Shown here: one piece after another, positions 42,053-55,420 of the stretch
How the letters are laid out: every line of letters begins with the position of its first letter
How positions within the stretch are numbered: the stretch's first letter is position 1
From: Gracilariopsis chorda
Lineage: Eukaryota; Rhodophyta; Florideophyceae; Gracilariales; Gracilariaceae
Direction: 5' to 3'
DNA length: 64,000 nt
Assembly (NCBI GenBank): GCA_003194525.1
Contig: NBIV01000173.1
Coordinates: forward strand, 1 to 64,000
The notes under the pieces: generated by a model
Database searches by the model: none
Seen by the model: only the letters and a program-made list of their open reading frames with translations
What the model was told of the DNA's origin: nothing
Made by a program: the position numbers and the translations under genes

Positions 42053-44214
42053 GCCTTCGGCGGTGGGTTTGTTTCCTCGACAACGAGTGCTTCATCCCGT
42101 TGACGGGGGTTTCTATCCGCATAAGCGGGGGTTGCAACGGATGGTTGCGTGATCTCCCGAATCGGGGTGTATGGAGCTTGCCGCGCACGCGGGGTCTGTG
42201 GTAGGGCATGGGAAAAGCTCGTTTTAGCACGGAGGTAGGAAGCCGTTGGGACGGAACGTTTCTCCTCTGGAGTGAGGGCCTCGTAGTTTGCCACCACCTT
42301 GGCCATATCCTTCAGTGAGCAGATACACTGAGGGGAGGTATGGCCATGGGCATAACATAGGTGGCAAGTGAGAGCCAACACCGCAACACGCGGATTATTA
42401 TTCCGAGTGTCGGAGAAGCGAACCACAGGGCGGGTGTCAGTCCATCCAGGCCGTTGATAACGGGAATGACCGTTTGAAAACGGGAGTCGTTGGGGTTGGA
42501 CCCGACTGTTACCACCGTACAAAACTGGGTCTTCCGTTCCCGTATCATGAGTCATCTCCGTCGTTGACGGTAAATCACTGGTGGGTATCGACACACCATC
42601 CTCCTGCATTAAATGCATGGTATCAAATCCCTGTCCAGGGTTCCCATCCGCGGTGAGCGGGAGAGAGGAAGCTTCGCTTTCCAGCAACAACGCCTTGGCG
42701 GATTTAGACCGATTGTTCGGAGTTCTTGCACGGAGTGCATCCCCTTCCGCTCGAGCGTGTTGAACCAGCTCGAGATAGGTGATCCTCCGCTTGTCCTCCC
42801 GATAATGGGTAACTAAACTCCGGATTGCCAGGTCAAGACCATCGATGAACATGGTACTGCGCTCCCCAGCGGGGTATACGTTACCACATCTGTGGAAAGC
42901 CTTGTTAAGGCGCACCGCGTAATCGGTCTCGGTCTCTCCAGCACGCTGGCGTGTATCTCGCAAAGCGAGGATAGCCTGCTCAATAGCATTTTTTGTGGCG
43001 TAGAAGCACGGTAGATACTGCACAGCCTCCGGCCACCAAGTACCTCCTCCCTCGGAGGCGCGGGAAAATCCTCTGACAGAGTTGTATTGGTCCTCCGCCA
43101 CTCCCCGTAGAAAATACGGTCAAGCCAAATCTTGTCCCTCATTCATACCGAGTATATTGGCCTCCGCTACGAAGCGGGATAAGAAATCCAGTACCAGGAC
43201 TGGGTCTTCTCCAGTAAAATACTGGTTGTGGAGCGAGAGCTGCATTCGCTTAATGCATTCTCGCTCCTTTCCCGTACGACGGGGCGTACGTCCAAGTGAC
43301 GAATCTTCGGGCCGGTAGTACCGGTATGATGAAAGCTTCCGGTAATCCGCGTTTGTCGGGTTCAATTCCCGAAGACCGGGGTGTCTTCTTCCCTTTCGGC
43401 GGGCGCAGACCACACCTTCGGTGGCCGATGACCGCTTCGAGCGGGAGGAGTAGCCTCGCATCTCGTCCTTCGAGTCGGAGTCCGAGAAGCTCGAGTTAAC
43501 TGAGTGGTTTCGGGATGAGTCCGAAGATGTCGAAGAATCAGAGTCCGAATATTTTCGGTGGTGTTTCCGTCGATGACGGCGTTTTTTCTTCCCAGCAAGC
43601 TGGTCGTTGTGCGATGCATCGTTTATTGGATCATCCGGGGATGGTTTGTCCATCAGGACGAACTACTCTAGCGTCCCCAGGCGGGCACCAATCTGATCAA
43701 ATCGGGCTGCAACTCCTTCAATGAAGGTGGCGGGTTGTCCCAAACTCTCCAACACGGAGTTGACGTCAGACCGTAAAATACGGAGTTCCTTGGCAGCCTC
43801 CTTTACGGGGGTTGCCAAGACCACCTCCTGGAGGGATTTTAGTTCCCCTACAAGGGTGTCATGGGTGGTCCACAGAGCGCGGACCTGGGATTCCAGGGAA
43901 GTCCCCTGAGGGGTGTTATCGCCCGTTCCACGGGGGCTTGAAGCCGCGACAGCAGGAGCAGGCTGGGGTGCCTAAGGCACTGTGGCAACAGCCGGAGTCG
44001 ATGCTGCATTCCCCTGCCGGGGTGATAACGAGGGCAAAAGGAAGTTCGAGGGTTCCCGGTCGGGGGTATCATTCCGCAATGAAGCGGTGCCAGCACGGCT
44101 GAGACTTGTCCGTATAGGGATACGGGGTACGAACCGAACTTTGGAAGTGTCCGCGTTGTCGCGGGGGCGACTACGCGTAACCACTGGCTCCGCATGGGAG
44201 GGGTTTCTCGACAT
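42043..44214 (-). pseudogene. Gag of element 2 with CCHC knuckle, several stops
   Basis: ATG at 44214 begins MSRNPSHAEPVV. One frame runs to 42043 but is broken by stops at 43972 and 43120 and at least one between. The gag domain is clear (YYRPEDSSLGRTP, GVAEDQYNSVRG, AFHRCGNVYPAGE, MFIDGLDLAI). The zinc knuckle is CHLCYAHGHTSPQC with C-x2-C-x4-H-x4-C spacing. A Ser/Asp-rich stretch lies before the gag domain as in element 1. No frameshift is needed inside gag, only nonsense changes. Confidence 0.9.
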
Positions 44215-44298
44215 GAGAAAATACCGTTACGACGGGGAACGATCACGGAACTTCCGGTGAATGAAAACAAACCTCGTAAGAGGGAAAACAAAAACCGA

Positions 44299-44316
44299 TT
44301 CTAGGTCAGGAGACCA
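44299..44316 (-). other. Primer binding site, element 2
   Basis: TGGTCTCCTGACCTAGAA on the minus strand, three bases from the 5' LTR, one base different from the PBS of element 1. Same implied primer tRNA with a C1:G72 acceptor pair. Confidence 0.85.
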
Positions 44317-44319
44317 CTT

Positions 44320-45143
44320 TGTGGTGCAACGCCCCAAAGGGGAGAAACACCGAAAGACGGTCGGGATCTTTCCTCCGTGCAGGTGAACCCAGTTGGGTAG
44401 AGCCCCTCTAGGGGTTGCACGGTGGAGCCGGTTTGTAAGACTGAGGCCACCCTTTGCGACTAGCGCAAGAGGGTTTACGACAAGAATTGGTATCCGCGAG
44501 AGCGGCAATGCGTCCTCGCCAGACGTAGGTTTCCACGTAAGCGGGGGTGTGTGAGCGGATGCGCACAAGAGGGCCGCGGATAGCGGGAGGTGCTACCCTA
44601 AGAAGGGAAAAAGGAAGGGCGAAGAGGAGGAAGAGAGGACGAAGTGAGTCGCGAGAGCGACGGGGGCGAACGGCGATGCCAATAACAATATCCCTATACA
44701 GGGCGAAACACCAATGCAATTGGAATAATATAACTCCCAGTGATGGGTCCCTTTAGATGTGCAAGGGGTTAGATGTCCCGTGGTTCACGGCGTTTCCCTC
44801 CAAGAAGGAGTAGAGCACGCGTGCAAGCGGTTACAACTAGAGCCAATTCCCCAGGTTGGCGTCCCTTGTTGGGGAAGGTTTACTGGTGTGACGGCAGTGC
44901 GCCGTCACACTAAGTACTAGCTTCCCAGAAATGGGTGTGAAAATAATAAATAAAATCAACTAAAATACTCCACATTTCGTTGCAACATCCACTACTGTGG
45001 CCCACCGCCAATTGAACCAAAACCGTGTCCCACGTGTCCATATCCACCATAATGGGGCGTAGTTCATATATACACTACACAACCGATAATATCGGGAAAG
45101 CGTTCAAGTGCCAAGAATCCCTCCTTGAGGGCGTTGCACTTCA
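44320..45143 (-). repeat. 5' LTR of element 2
   Basis: 824 bp with TG...CA ends. In the minus direction a TATATA box lies near its 5' end (about 45066-45072, plus strand ttcatatatac), a plausible promoter of the gag-pol transcript. Hairpin 44886-44910 is the paired-change partner of 35603-35627. Confidence 0.95.
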
Positions 45144-45406
45144 TTACAAAACTTGATCTGCATTTTCGTTGCTTTTGGTAATGTTTTGCACTTACAGGAA
45201 TACAGAATCACTTTACGGAGACGCCAAGCTTTTGAATGATATCAAAAATTTTCAAAATGGACTATAATTACGAGTCGGTGCTTTTGACAAATCCTCAGAG
45301 AAAATTTCCGTTGACTGACAAGCTGCGTGTTAAAACGACTAACATCAGATACTTCTTGAGCATCTTATTTCAGATAAAAAGAAGTTAAATCCATTATATG
45401 TCTTTT

Positions 45407-45814
45407 CTAAGCGTTTTCTGAAGATTTAATCATCACGCAAAACATAATTTTGGAATCGCTAAACATTTGTAGCGGGATGCAGTGTTCCATCATTCGTTCC
45501 AGACCTTGTTTCAATGTACAGGCGTATTTTAATGCGTCAACAAACTCATAAAATGTTGCGGTTATTTGTGATTTTACAATTATACGACTCTTGTAACTTC
45601 GATTACTAATAATGTTGCACTTGTTGTTTCTTTTGGCAAATAGCACTAGATATGCCGCCTGAGAGGTCCTATCTTCTTTGTAAGATGATGAAGAGTTTGA
45701 ATAAAGGCGTAATTGCATTGATGTTTTATCCAGTTCACAGTAAAGGAATCCTAACTTTCTGGATTTTAGTTGTTCAATGATTTTACTTATCTTGTTAACG
45801 ATCTTGGCATTCAA
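45407..45814 (-). pseudogene. Copia RNase H fragment
   Basis: Resembles the RNase H that ends copia pol: LRLYSNSSSSYKEDRTSQAA (first acid lost, usually D in TDAS), AYLVLFAKRNNKCNII, SYKSRIIVKSQITATFYEFV (usually E in AEL/AEF), IPLQMFSDSKIMF (Asp kept). Catalytic losses confirm decay. Confidence 0.75.
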
Positions 45815-46006
45815 ATTTTCTCTCTTAACTTATGCTGTTCTTGTAATTCAAATTCTCCTTCTTAACTTGTGCTGTTCTGTAAATGAACTATGAAGCGTAT
45901 GGATTTGAGTTAACAATCCAAGCAAGTTGGTTGTGCTTAGAATGATAATTTTCAAATGAATCTCGGTTATTCATCTGTCCAATCTTTAGCAAATGGTCGT
46001 CCTGCT

Positions 46007-46450
46007 TTATCTCATATTTTCTGCTCCAGATACGATTTCTATCCCTGAAAATTTGAAATTATCATGAATTCTATCCCAAGATTCGCATCTTTCCATAATG
46101 GTCTTCGCCAATGTCATGAAATATTTCGTTGCTGTAATGATCGAATCATCGACGTACGACCCAAGAAGTCCGTTGACTGTTCTTTCAATTCTTTTGAAGA
46201 AATCTGAAGTATCTCCTTCAAGCGGACTCACCTTCAAATCGTTCTTGACGTGTGAAATGATCCTTATGTTCCAATAGACGCTGGCATCGGGTGTTCTGTA
46301 AAGCGCTTTTGCTAGGCGAAGCACGTAATACCTTGAAATATTCATGTTAGGTGGCAATTTTGTGTAAAAGGTACGTGCAAGATTCTGGGTGCGTTGTAGT
46401 TAGGCATGGGTTATATCATGGCTCGACATGGTTTAATTGTGCATTGCAAC
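46007..46450 (-). pseudogene. Copia reverse transcriptase fragment
   Basis: DITHA, stop, LQRTQNLARTFYTKLPPNM gives the DITxAYxQS start of the palm; then RLAKALYRTPDASVYW and LLGSYVDDSIITA with the catalytic YVDD typical of copia elements. One TAA replaces the Tyr of ITxAY. Confidence 0.8.
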
Positions 46451-48009
46451 AATTAAAATAATGGGATTGATTGTACCGTATGTAACAGTTGTGGCATAAA
46501 CCATTTATTAGTTTTGGACTCTGTCCGAAAAACCTTGAGCTACTTAACTTGCTTTGTGATCCTCTTGTTTGGTTCCCGGGATCTATCTTGCATAGGCAAA
46601 CCGAGATCCTATGATATTCGCTTCTTTGAGAAGATGGGCTTTCGAAACCACTTTTCGCTTTTCTCTGTTCATGAGTCCTTCTTTTTTCTTCTTCTTCTTG
46701 GCATCTGAAACTTGCCAGGGGTTCTTTGAGACTCTTTGGTGTCCAATTCTTTGGTTCTGTATGTATGGCTAGATCTGTATCGCACTGAGCCTTGCCCTTA
46801 TATGGAGGACAGAGGCCTGACCGATACGGCGCAGCCACTCTGTGGTTTTAGAGGGCAGTGCCCTGTATCTTTTAGCTTTTGGCTGCAGTGCCGCCCTTCA
46901 CTTGACCGCCATTGGGCATGGCGTCCCACCTGTGACACCACCCTTTGGCCAACTGCAGCGCACGGGCGCGTGTACATTTGTAAAATTATGAACTTTCTTT
47001 ATTAGAGTAGACTAATTTTAGCACAGCTGTGGTAGCGGCCGGCCATATTAGTGTGGCGAGCTCATGCTCCAGCTTCTAAGTAAGGTCCGACGGACTCTAA
47101 GTGGCTTCAGAAGACTAGTTCTGGTATTGTACCACAAGTCCTGCCGGACTTACTCTCGTGTAGACGACGAACATATAGGCTAGAGCCTGCCCAACTATAG
47201 TTGAGGTACACCTCGTGTCCCACACTCGTCAGGTACTAACAGTTCAGTCCTTGTCGCTACCGGCCTTTGGCTGCTGGTATTGCGCGTCGCACTGTCGCTA
47301 AGCCCGTTGGGCTCATGGCAACCCTGTCGTCTAATTAGATAGCCGACTTATTGTATCCACCCAGATACTTGGGTGCGGACGTGAACCTCGGTTAGTGAGC
47401 ATCGTTCATTTTCAGAGCCAGACGGCGCAGCCGTAGCAGAATTACACTTCTGGGCTCTGGCTCAATCTTTGGGGCACTCTGCTCTCTTGCTGCGACCCGT
47501 TGGTTGGTGTTTGTTCGAAGTATGGTACACGACGCATGCTTAGGGCTTTGTCTGGGCTCTAGTCCCATCTCCGGGCAGTTCCCACATTCTCCGTCGCCAC
47601 GCAACGTTCCTTGTAAACCGATATGTCCTTTGTCGAGCCCAACATGTTAGTTATTCACCTATTAAACGACGCTTGTCTCTTTGGGAGCTGTGGGCATCGC
47701 TATTAGTCGTACTTCCGTTGGAAGCAAAGACCTGAGCTCGGGATTCGAACTATTTTGGGCCTGGTAAGCTCTTCCTGCCAGCCTCTGCCAGCTGTTAGCT
47801 CCACTTATAGTGTCTGGTCTCCTGAGTAGTGCTTTGCCGTACAGGATCTTTCTACATACGACAAGTAAACCTCATGAACTTCATATATCTGACTTGAGCC
47901 AATCCCTTCTCAAACCGGAAAGCATATTGTTGGGCAGTTGCTCAAGTTTGTTATGTGTGTTTCATCCTTTCAGGTCATGAAACGTTGTGTTGAACTTCGC
48001 TCTCCTTCT
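46451..48009. other. GC-richer insertion inside the copia relic, unidentified
   Basis: No reading frame with recognisable domain on either strand. Composition differs from the AT-rich flanks. Possibly a non-autonomous element; terminal repeats were not located. Confidence 0.4.
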
Positions 48010-49018
48010 TTCAACACAGATTTATTTGCCTGAGCTCTGGGTGACTTTAGAAGCATGAGTCCATCGAAGCTGTTCCTTCTGTGGATGGATCAAGACTTGC
48101 TGTCTGGGGGTACATTCGAAGCGAACTGCATCTGGTAGTCGTTACTCAAGAGCTCTTTGCAGACTAATTTTGCGGGCGATGATTTCCAATTCAGACCGCG
48201 CTGTCAAAGAGATTGCATACGATATTTTTGATATGGAAGCTTCGTATGTATTCCAAGAAATCTGGACAATACCTCAAAGAAGAGGGGGGAAGAAACAATT
48301 CCTTGTGGATTGATAGTGATGCTTATAGCTTTCACTGCTGCAGAAACTATCAGCTCATAGTTCTTACTGTTGGCTTCAAACTTAATTTTATGAAAGATAC
48401 GACAGAAAGCATCGTAATATCGCTCTCCTGCTCCAATGAAGTCATAAATTTCGACTCCAGATAAAGTAATATGAATTCCAGTCATTAGATCTTCCCATTT
48501 TGTGGAGGTGAGTAATGAATCTTGTTCACAACGAATTGAGTCTTGATAGCCTGTATAGATCATAGCCTAGCAATTTGGAAATGCTTACCAAACTACATCC
48601 AACGATTGGCCTTTGAGATATCAAACTGCGCTGAAATGTGTTTGTAAATCGAAAATATGTAACACTCGGTTCTTTTTAATGAAAATTGGATCAATGCATA
48701 GATTCTGAATGAAAACAACTCCTTGTTGGAAATAAAATCGAAAAATTTGGGGCTTTGGCGCAAGTCGTAGACAAGTCTGACACGCCTTCGTTATTTCACG
48801 AAGTAAATCCTTTGTTTCCTTGTTTGCCTCATCGGTTTTTGCACGCTTGAATAAGTTGAAGAGTTCGTCAAGCTGTGGATGGCAGACGTGAAGGAGCATT
48901 TTATGTAGTTCTGCCTTCGTGAAGTAATTGGTATAGCTATTGCACTTGACATGAGAATGACCGAATTTTGGGAGTTACTGGTGTGCTCCATCCATTCTAC
49001 ATGCCAATTTATTGTCAT
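48010..49018 (-). pseudogene. Copia integrase fragments
   Basis: The N-terminal block has FTKAELHKMLLHVCHPQLDELF and CQTC (zinc-binding H/C set, partly lost), then FIQNLCIDPIFI (core Asp) and HIFDLQTHF. The second block has IGAGERYYDAFCRIFHKI and PQGIVSSPLFFEVL, the end of the copia integrase core, followed in another frame by ARSELEIIARKISLQRALE, the helical C-terminal part. Confidence 0.75.
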
Positions 49019-49200
49019 TTTTTTACATACAGATGTTAACTATCCAAGAAATCCAAACCAAGCACAGGCAGTGCATCACAGTCTATGAGGTCGACGCGTA
49101 CCTTGCGATACCGTCCCCTCAGGCGCAAATGCGTATTAGAAGCTGAGCGATGATTCGAAACTTTGAGCTTCTTAGTCGGTAGCGTACTCATGACCTTGTC

Positions 49201-52200
49201 TGTTGCAACATTATTTTGTAGTGTCTGCAGTACGATTTAGCTTGAGCTTCACCAATAACAAATCTTTCAGCTGAAATGTCAAGACACCTTCTATGAAAAA
49301 AGTTTTAGAAATGTCAGCATTGATGTTATTTTCTGAGACTCGCAAATACTTAAAGCGTTGTCGGAACGGTTTTTGTACTTTGTGCTCTTATGTTTTTCGA
49401 ACTTCTCTGATTTTATTGAATCATCCACGCATAGGAGAGTTCCGCTTTAAAACTCCATCCTAAATGGCGATGAGGTATTGTCAAGTTCATTGACATGTGT
49501 TTCTGCTTTATCATTTGCTTCGAGATCGTTCTCTTGGGCATGTAGAATGATCGTGTTCGTATAATCGCCAAATAAATTGAACAAAGTCTCTGTATTTACT
49601 GTAAGTGATGTATCTACTTGTTCACAGATGTCGAACTAAATCTGTTTCAGAGCATGGTTCCGAATAGGGTACTTCGATTTCTGGTACATCTAGACCTTGT
49701 GAGCTGCGATAGCTGTGACGTCTTTGGTATGATGACAGTGGTTGAGTAGATGTTGTTTTCCCCCACACCTGAAGTAAACGCGCGTACTGAAATGTACTTT
49801 CCCATTGTTCTTGTTTATGCCATAGAGTTCTTGCGGAAATTGTATTTTCGTTTGGTAGAGCAACTCTTTTATGTTTGTATTGTGAGAAAATCCGTATATG
49901 CTTGTCGTTTTACCAGCGTTAGATTTTTCTTTCTCTTGCTATATCGAGCTTTCAAACTGCAAATACAATTGCTGAAATGAGAAATGCTGGGTATCAAGTC
50001 ACATGATGAGGTTACTGGCCAATGAATTTCCCTTTACTGCCCTTCCAAGGTACATGATCGGATTTGCTTCCGAATGGCAATGATATCGAACTTGCGGTGC
50101 ACCTTTGGATATTTCTGCCTCTACTATTTCAAAAGTAGCAGTGTGGGATGTAGAACCAGGTGCACATGATTCGACCCGCAGATTTGAGGGAATGTTGTAG
50201 ATTTTCTTCTGTTCCTCGAAGTGGTTGAAATGGTTCTCTATCATTTTGTTGGATGGAGCAAAAGAGCTTGCTGTCAAAAAGACATTAGGTGTAAATTACC
50301 GCTTTGCAATATACCGAAAGATGTAGTGGGGAAAGGGAAGTTGTCTTTGCTCTGGTACCAGATAATCTTCTTAATCTCTCTGTACTGGATGGAAAAGTCG
50401 TTTCACAACTCTTGCAAAGCTCCTGGGAACTTAGCATCTTAATCCCTGAACCTCATTGAGATAGTATTTGGAGTTTTTTGTGATGTCAATGATGTCTGAG
50501 GCCGACTAGGATCACCGGTTGTCCGATATGTGTTTGCATCTTCAAGAATTTATTAGATCGAAGGATACACATGATGCTCCTGAATTATATTCTTGGCGGG
50601 GTTAGACGAAGCCATTGAAATAAAAGATCGTTGAAAATCATCGGAAGACGTTTCCCCTGGGTCCGGTTCCTCGGGGCTACAGTAAAATGTCTGCACATTT
50701 CGTAGCATTTTCATTTTTGACGTACGCATAGAGAGATTACCACCGAAGCTAACCATTAGTCGTGTGAGAGAACTCTGTGATGAAACATTGGATAAACAGT
50801 GTTTCCTAAGACGTACATTGAGCGGATAATGTCCACGAATAAAATCAATGACGTGATCACTGCTGAGATCTACAATCTCGTTCTGAGAAAAGTGAATAGT
50901 TTCTAAAATTGACTTTTGGATGCTATCCACAATTACCAGTGCTTGCCCAAAAGTGCGTTATAGTGGCCAAAAGTAGTCATAAGTGGATGTATGAAACCGA
51001 TCAGGCAACAATATGGCAAACATTTCAAGCGCCATGTGTGGGAGTGTTGAGCCGGAGAGGGGTGTACTGTTACTGGCTGAGGTGCCGATATTTTCGTAGA
51101 GTGCTACGTAGTATTTTCAATTATTATTTCATAGTAGATGGGTTACTTCATGGCACACCGCAGTGCTACTGAGGAATGGTGGGCTGCGTACAGTGTTTCT
51201 GTGGCGCACCTCGTGATCCTACTTAGCCGCGTGGACAGTTTCTCCACCATCAGTAAAGCTCGATTTCATCCCACCAAACGGACCAGTATCTTGTTCAAGT
51301 TGGCGATACAGACTGCCCACTAACCTGCACGGTAAACCACAAGCAATGAACGACCACCAATATTCTACGCATTTTCTTTAACCATGCCTGACGCAGCTTC
51401 CAGTTTGGTCCTGCAGCCTTCTACTGGCGTGTCCTGACATCGACCGTTTGAATCTTCAAGCACATTTTCCGCCTGCGCGTTCTAGGAAACCCTTGTACTC
51501 ACCACTGAGGTACGTCCGATTGTTCAGCGCCTTACAATAAGCATTGGGCTTCCTTACATTGATTCGCCGACCTAAAAGACAAATCATGCACAGACGAAGG
51601 GAATCAAGAATCCCAGACCCACCAACTCAGAAATTTTTAGATGCTTGAAAGTCAGCCCAGCTTGGTATGGCGTCGCAGAATTTTATAGCGGCGTTCTCCG
51701 ACACAGCTTCGGCCTCAAGCTAAAGCACCAGAAATGCCCCGGCCTTCAATCGACCGTCCTACATAACCTGGAGTTGTTACTACGCACAGGACGTGCAGCA
51801 ATTTACTGTTTTAAGCCACTTGGACAGCCGGTATCTTAGTTGGCAACGGTAAATACTGGCGTACCCGCGTCCTCACGCGACAAACAGATCGGACATATAG
51901 GCTTCGATGACTTGTGGGACTGAATCCGGACCCACTTGTCTATATTTGTCCATACGAGACTCTAAATAGACATTCATGTAGCGATCGAAGAATATCTGGT
52001 GGATCAGATGCCAGAGATATTGGAATGACAAGCAACTGAGACATTACACACGGTCAGCAAGGAAGTGATGTCACGCCTCCAGCCGAGCGTCCAACGCACG
52101 GAATTCCAACCGAGTCGGACACATAACTCAACTTCTGTGGGATAAAATGCCACCCAGACATTCTAAACGTTTGGCACCAGCCATACGGGCATGGCACTAA

Positions 52201-52231
52201 GCCTCGAGTCCAGTAGCTATTCCGGACGGGA
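49201..52231. other. AT-rich spacer, no firm gene
   Basis: Two minus-strand frames of 92 and 125 codons (49999-50277, 50553-50930) look protein-like in composition but match nothing I recognise; they may be the gag side of the copia relic or another old element. Confidence 0.35.
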
Positions 52232-54999
52232 ATGAAAGAGGAAATTTCCGAACAATTTATCCACTGGCAGTCCCCAGTCACCCAGATAAGGACGAAGATG
52301 CTGGCAATAGCAACTTCGATGATGAGAGCTCAGATCGTGACAAACGCGGCCGTCGAGGTAAGCCGTCCGGTTTGGATCGCAAAAACCATGACAGGAGGAG
52401 AGCGAGCTTCCCGAAGAAAACGCAGACGTAACGGTTCAAACTCAGTCACAGACCAAGAGGGGACATCAGAATCCGGAGAAGACTTTTCCGATTCTGACGA
52501 AGAATCGAAGGAGGACCCACGAGATTCGCATCACCGCTCGAGCGAGAGGTCACTTAAGCAGCTGAAGCCCCTCAACGATGTGTGTGGTAATGTGGTAGAC
52601 TAAAGGCCATACTGCCTTATCAAAACGTGCACATGGTATGATGTCTGGGTAGCTAAGAAGATTTAGGGGTACCATAAAAGGCTGTATGCCCAGCGGAAGG
52701 AGTGTTCAGTCTGTGGATCAGACAAAACTGCCATTCTGGACTTTGTACAGTGGTCTGAAAACGCATGTGACCACAACAAGATGACAGAGGTAGCAGCCCT
52801 CTGATATTTCCAGTTTTATCTAACCCGACTGGCACATGCACTGGCGCAGTCCCACATAGTGACGGGAACCAAATGCGGTTGATGTGCGTAAACGGTAGAC
52901 ATAACGCACTTACGTAGAGGTGGGGAACTTCTTTTTTACCATATACCGAACCAAAGTGGTTATCACAGACGCGTATGCCAAAGTAACGACCTAACGGCAA
53001 CCGTCGGGTATGTCCAAGACAGAAATCGACCAGAAACCCTGCAGTGAAGCACTCTGTGACGGGAAAGCGTTCACACATTGACGTTTCAAACCCATCCTTC
53101 GTGAGGATCTGCTGACCACCATACGCTCAAAAGTCCGACCCATCTGACAAATCACCCGCACATCAGTATGAAGGTAGTGGCCTCATATGCGCAATCGTAA
53201 AGCAACACGTATAGTGCGACTAGATGGTAGTCAATCAGCACAGAATTTCTGCCAATTCATCGTCTTGTCCAACGCTCACGACTAATAAGCCTGGAAACCA
53301 ATTTGGACGAGAATGATTCAATGGCCAAGTGCTTTACGGCCGGAGATGGTAACAGTCTACGGTCCCCTTCCACCACACGAACCTCCAACAGGCCTCACCC
53401 TTCCCAGCTGATCGTGTAGTTTGCTGCATCGTCAAGAGGTGTAGCTCCCACATCCGCACGGATACTGCACAAACCGTGCCATATTTTTCTTTCCCGAGAA
53501 CCAGATCGTTTTAGAAGGCTAGCACCGAACCTACGTGCTGCTTTTTTGCCCGCAGAGAAAGCTAATTGTATCCTATGCAGAGAAGAAGGGTACTATAATT
53601 TCCCAAGAATTGCGTCCGGTAACACCAGCAACATTGGACCCACACCAGCTAGTATGGGTATACGCCAAGGTCAATCCCAGACTCAAGCACCACCACAATC
53701 CTGAACGGAAACGGGCCATCCAGTGTGGCTGCTGACCACCGACATGATGCTACTCCCGGAACACTAGCCCGAGAGTGCGAAAAGAGGAACCAACCACCGA
53801 GGCCAAAAACCCTCAATATGGAGACCGAGCAGCCTTACAATTAATCTGATTCAGGACCATCGGCTTCAAGGGAAGATGCCCACACGGATTTAGAACATGA
53901 TGCCAAAAACAACCTGGTAATGCTGTTCACCAGAGCGCATTACAAAGTACGCTTTTTGGTTGACCTCCACTCTACTGTACAACTACCCTTGATTTCTGTT
54001 CTTGACATCTGTGCATGATCAAACCCTCTCCATACGAACGCTCTTCCACCCAGATGGCAAACAAAGCTACTAACGAAGCGCCAAACAAATATAATGGATG
54101 CATCTCATAACCGTATACAGAGTTTAGGAGACAACGGCCTTTATACCCAAATCGGTAACCTAGGAGTGTCGGACAATTTCCTGGTCTCTAGAAACCTAGC
54201 CATATCGTGCCTGTTACGAACGAAGCTCATCGAAAAGCATGTCGTGGACATAAACCCAAGCAAAAACAAGTTGCTTTCTACCATTCCCGACCGGTTGCTC
54301 TACTTTCGGGAACTGCCCGGTTTCAAACCAATAACTTTCACGAGTCTTTCCCAACAACGGACCAATCGATCTCCAATAAGATTAGAGTAGCCCGAGCGGT
54401 CAGTATATCGGCTCTTGCCTAAGCGGAAGTTGAAGTAACTGCCAACGTTGGATGAATTTCCTTCCTCCACGTTAATCCGAAAACGGTCAAGAAACACCTC
54501 ATGCTCATGGCGTATGGCGATATGGAACTTGTACCGAAGCGGTGATTTCGATTACTCGTTTCCAATTTCGGAATCGTACCCATCCATTTGGCAAAGAACA
54601 CCATTGTCGATCTCGCCATGCCCTTCCATGTTGTCTTAATTTCTCCATGCATATCACTCAAGACCGACGGAACTAAGGTGGGTGAGCTAATCTCGTTCAA
54701 ACCAAGCAGGACCAGAATTTCGACACCGTCAAAGCTGATGATTTGATAAACAAAGTCCATATAGGAGAAGCATACGAGACCGAACGGGAAAGAACTACCG
54801 ACGTTCATGAACCGTTCGCGGACACTTGAGATGGATGTCTGGGTTCCATCTCAATAGCCAAACATAGCATACACTCGGAAGGGCGTTCGGAGCCCATCTT
54901 TCAGATACTTTAGAGATTGGGATACAAACGGCGCGAAATGGAAAGAGAATAGGCAGCTCCGCGTGTGTTTGATAGAGCCTTCCTCAACACAATTGGCAC

Positions 55000-55420
55000 G
55001 TGTGGTCTTATTCGCGCCAAAAAAAGGATGACAGTCTACGATTCTGCGTTGATTACTGCCACTTTAATGCTATGACCGTCCGGAATACTTACCTCATACC
55101 CAGAATAGATGAATACATCGACTACCTGGGTGATGCAGTGGTATTCTCCACTTTGGGTGCCAATAGCGGTTACTGGAAATGCGACATTCACTAGTCAAAC
55201 CGGGATAAAACAACTCTTACCTGCCAAATCGGACTATTTCGTAATGCGAGAATGCCGCTCGCTCTCAAGAGTGCACCTGCTACCTTTCAGAGGGCGCTTT
55301 AAATCATCCTACCACGGGTCACATGGCAATTGCCCCAGTTGATCTAGGAGATGTCATTATATATTGCCGATCGGTAAGAAAAAATTCGGACACGTACAGA
55401 ACGTGTTGAAACTGCTCTGC
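55000..55420 (+). pseudogene. Ty3 relic reverse transcriptase
   Basis: FCVDYCHFNAMTVRNTYLIPRIDEYIDYLGDAVVFSTLGANSGYW in one frame of 64 codons, then frame changes. The first catalytic Asp (normally in LDAN) is replaced by Gly (LGAN). The YLDD site reads as DVIIYCRS. Confidence 0.85.

Larger units (their letters stand above)
35036..45143 (-). mobile_element. Ty3/gypsy chromovirus, copy 2, complete ends
   Basis: A 10.1-kb element with two LTRs (825 and 824 bp) and a perfect 5-bp target duplication ttaca (35031-35035 and 45144-45148). Minus-strand order from the right: LTR, PBS, gag, protease, RT, RNase H, integrase, chromodomain, antisense ORF, PPT, LTR. Structural parts are intact but gag has in-frame stops (43972, 43120 and at least one between), and pol has a stop at 40927, another at 39870 and several frameshifts. 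The LTRs differ at many scattered sites (about 95 percent identical by eye), so insertion is not recent. It lies beside a copia relic. Confidence 0.97.
45407..49200 (-). mobile_element. Ty1/copia-type retrotransposon relic with internal insertion
   Basis: Minus-strand blocks in copia order (integrase before RT): protease C-terminus (LPVLGLDFLDS near 49060-49180), integrase zinc finger and core start (48.6-48.95 kb), integrase C-terminal region (48.0-48.56 kb), RT (46.0-46.45 kb) and RNase H (45.4-45.8 kb). All carry stops or frame changes. Between integrase and RT (about 46.45-48.0 kb) the sequence is GC-richer, without copia similarity, and is probably a later insertion. No LTR was identified. 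Element 2 inserted just left of its 3' end. Confidence 0.8.
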
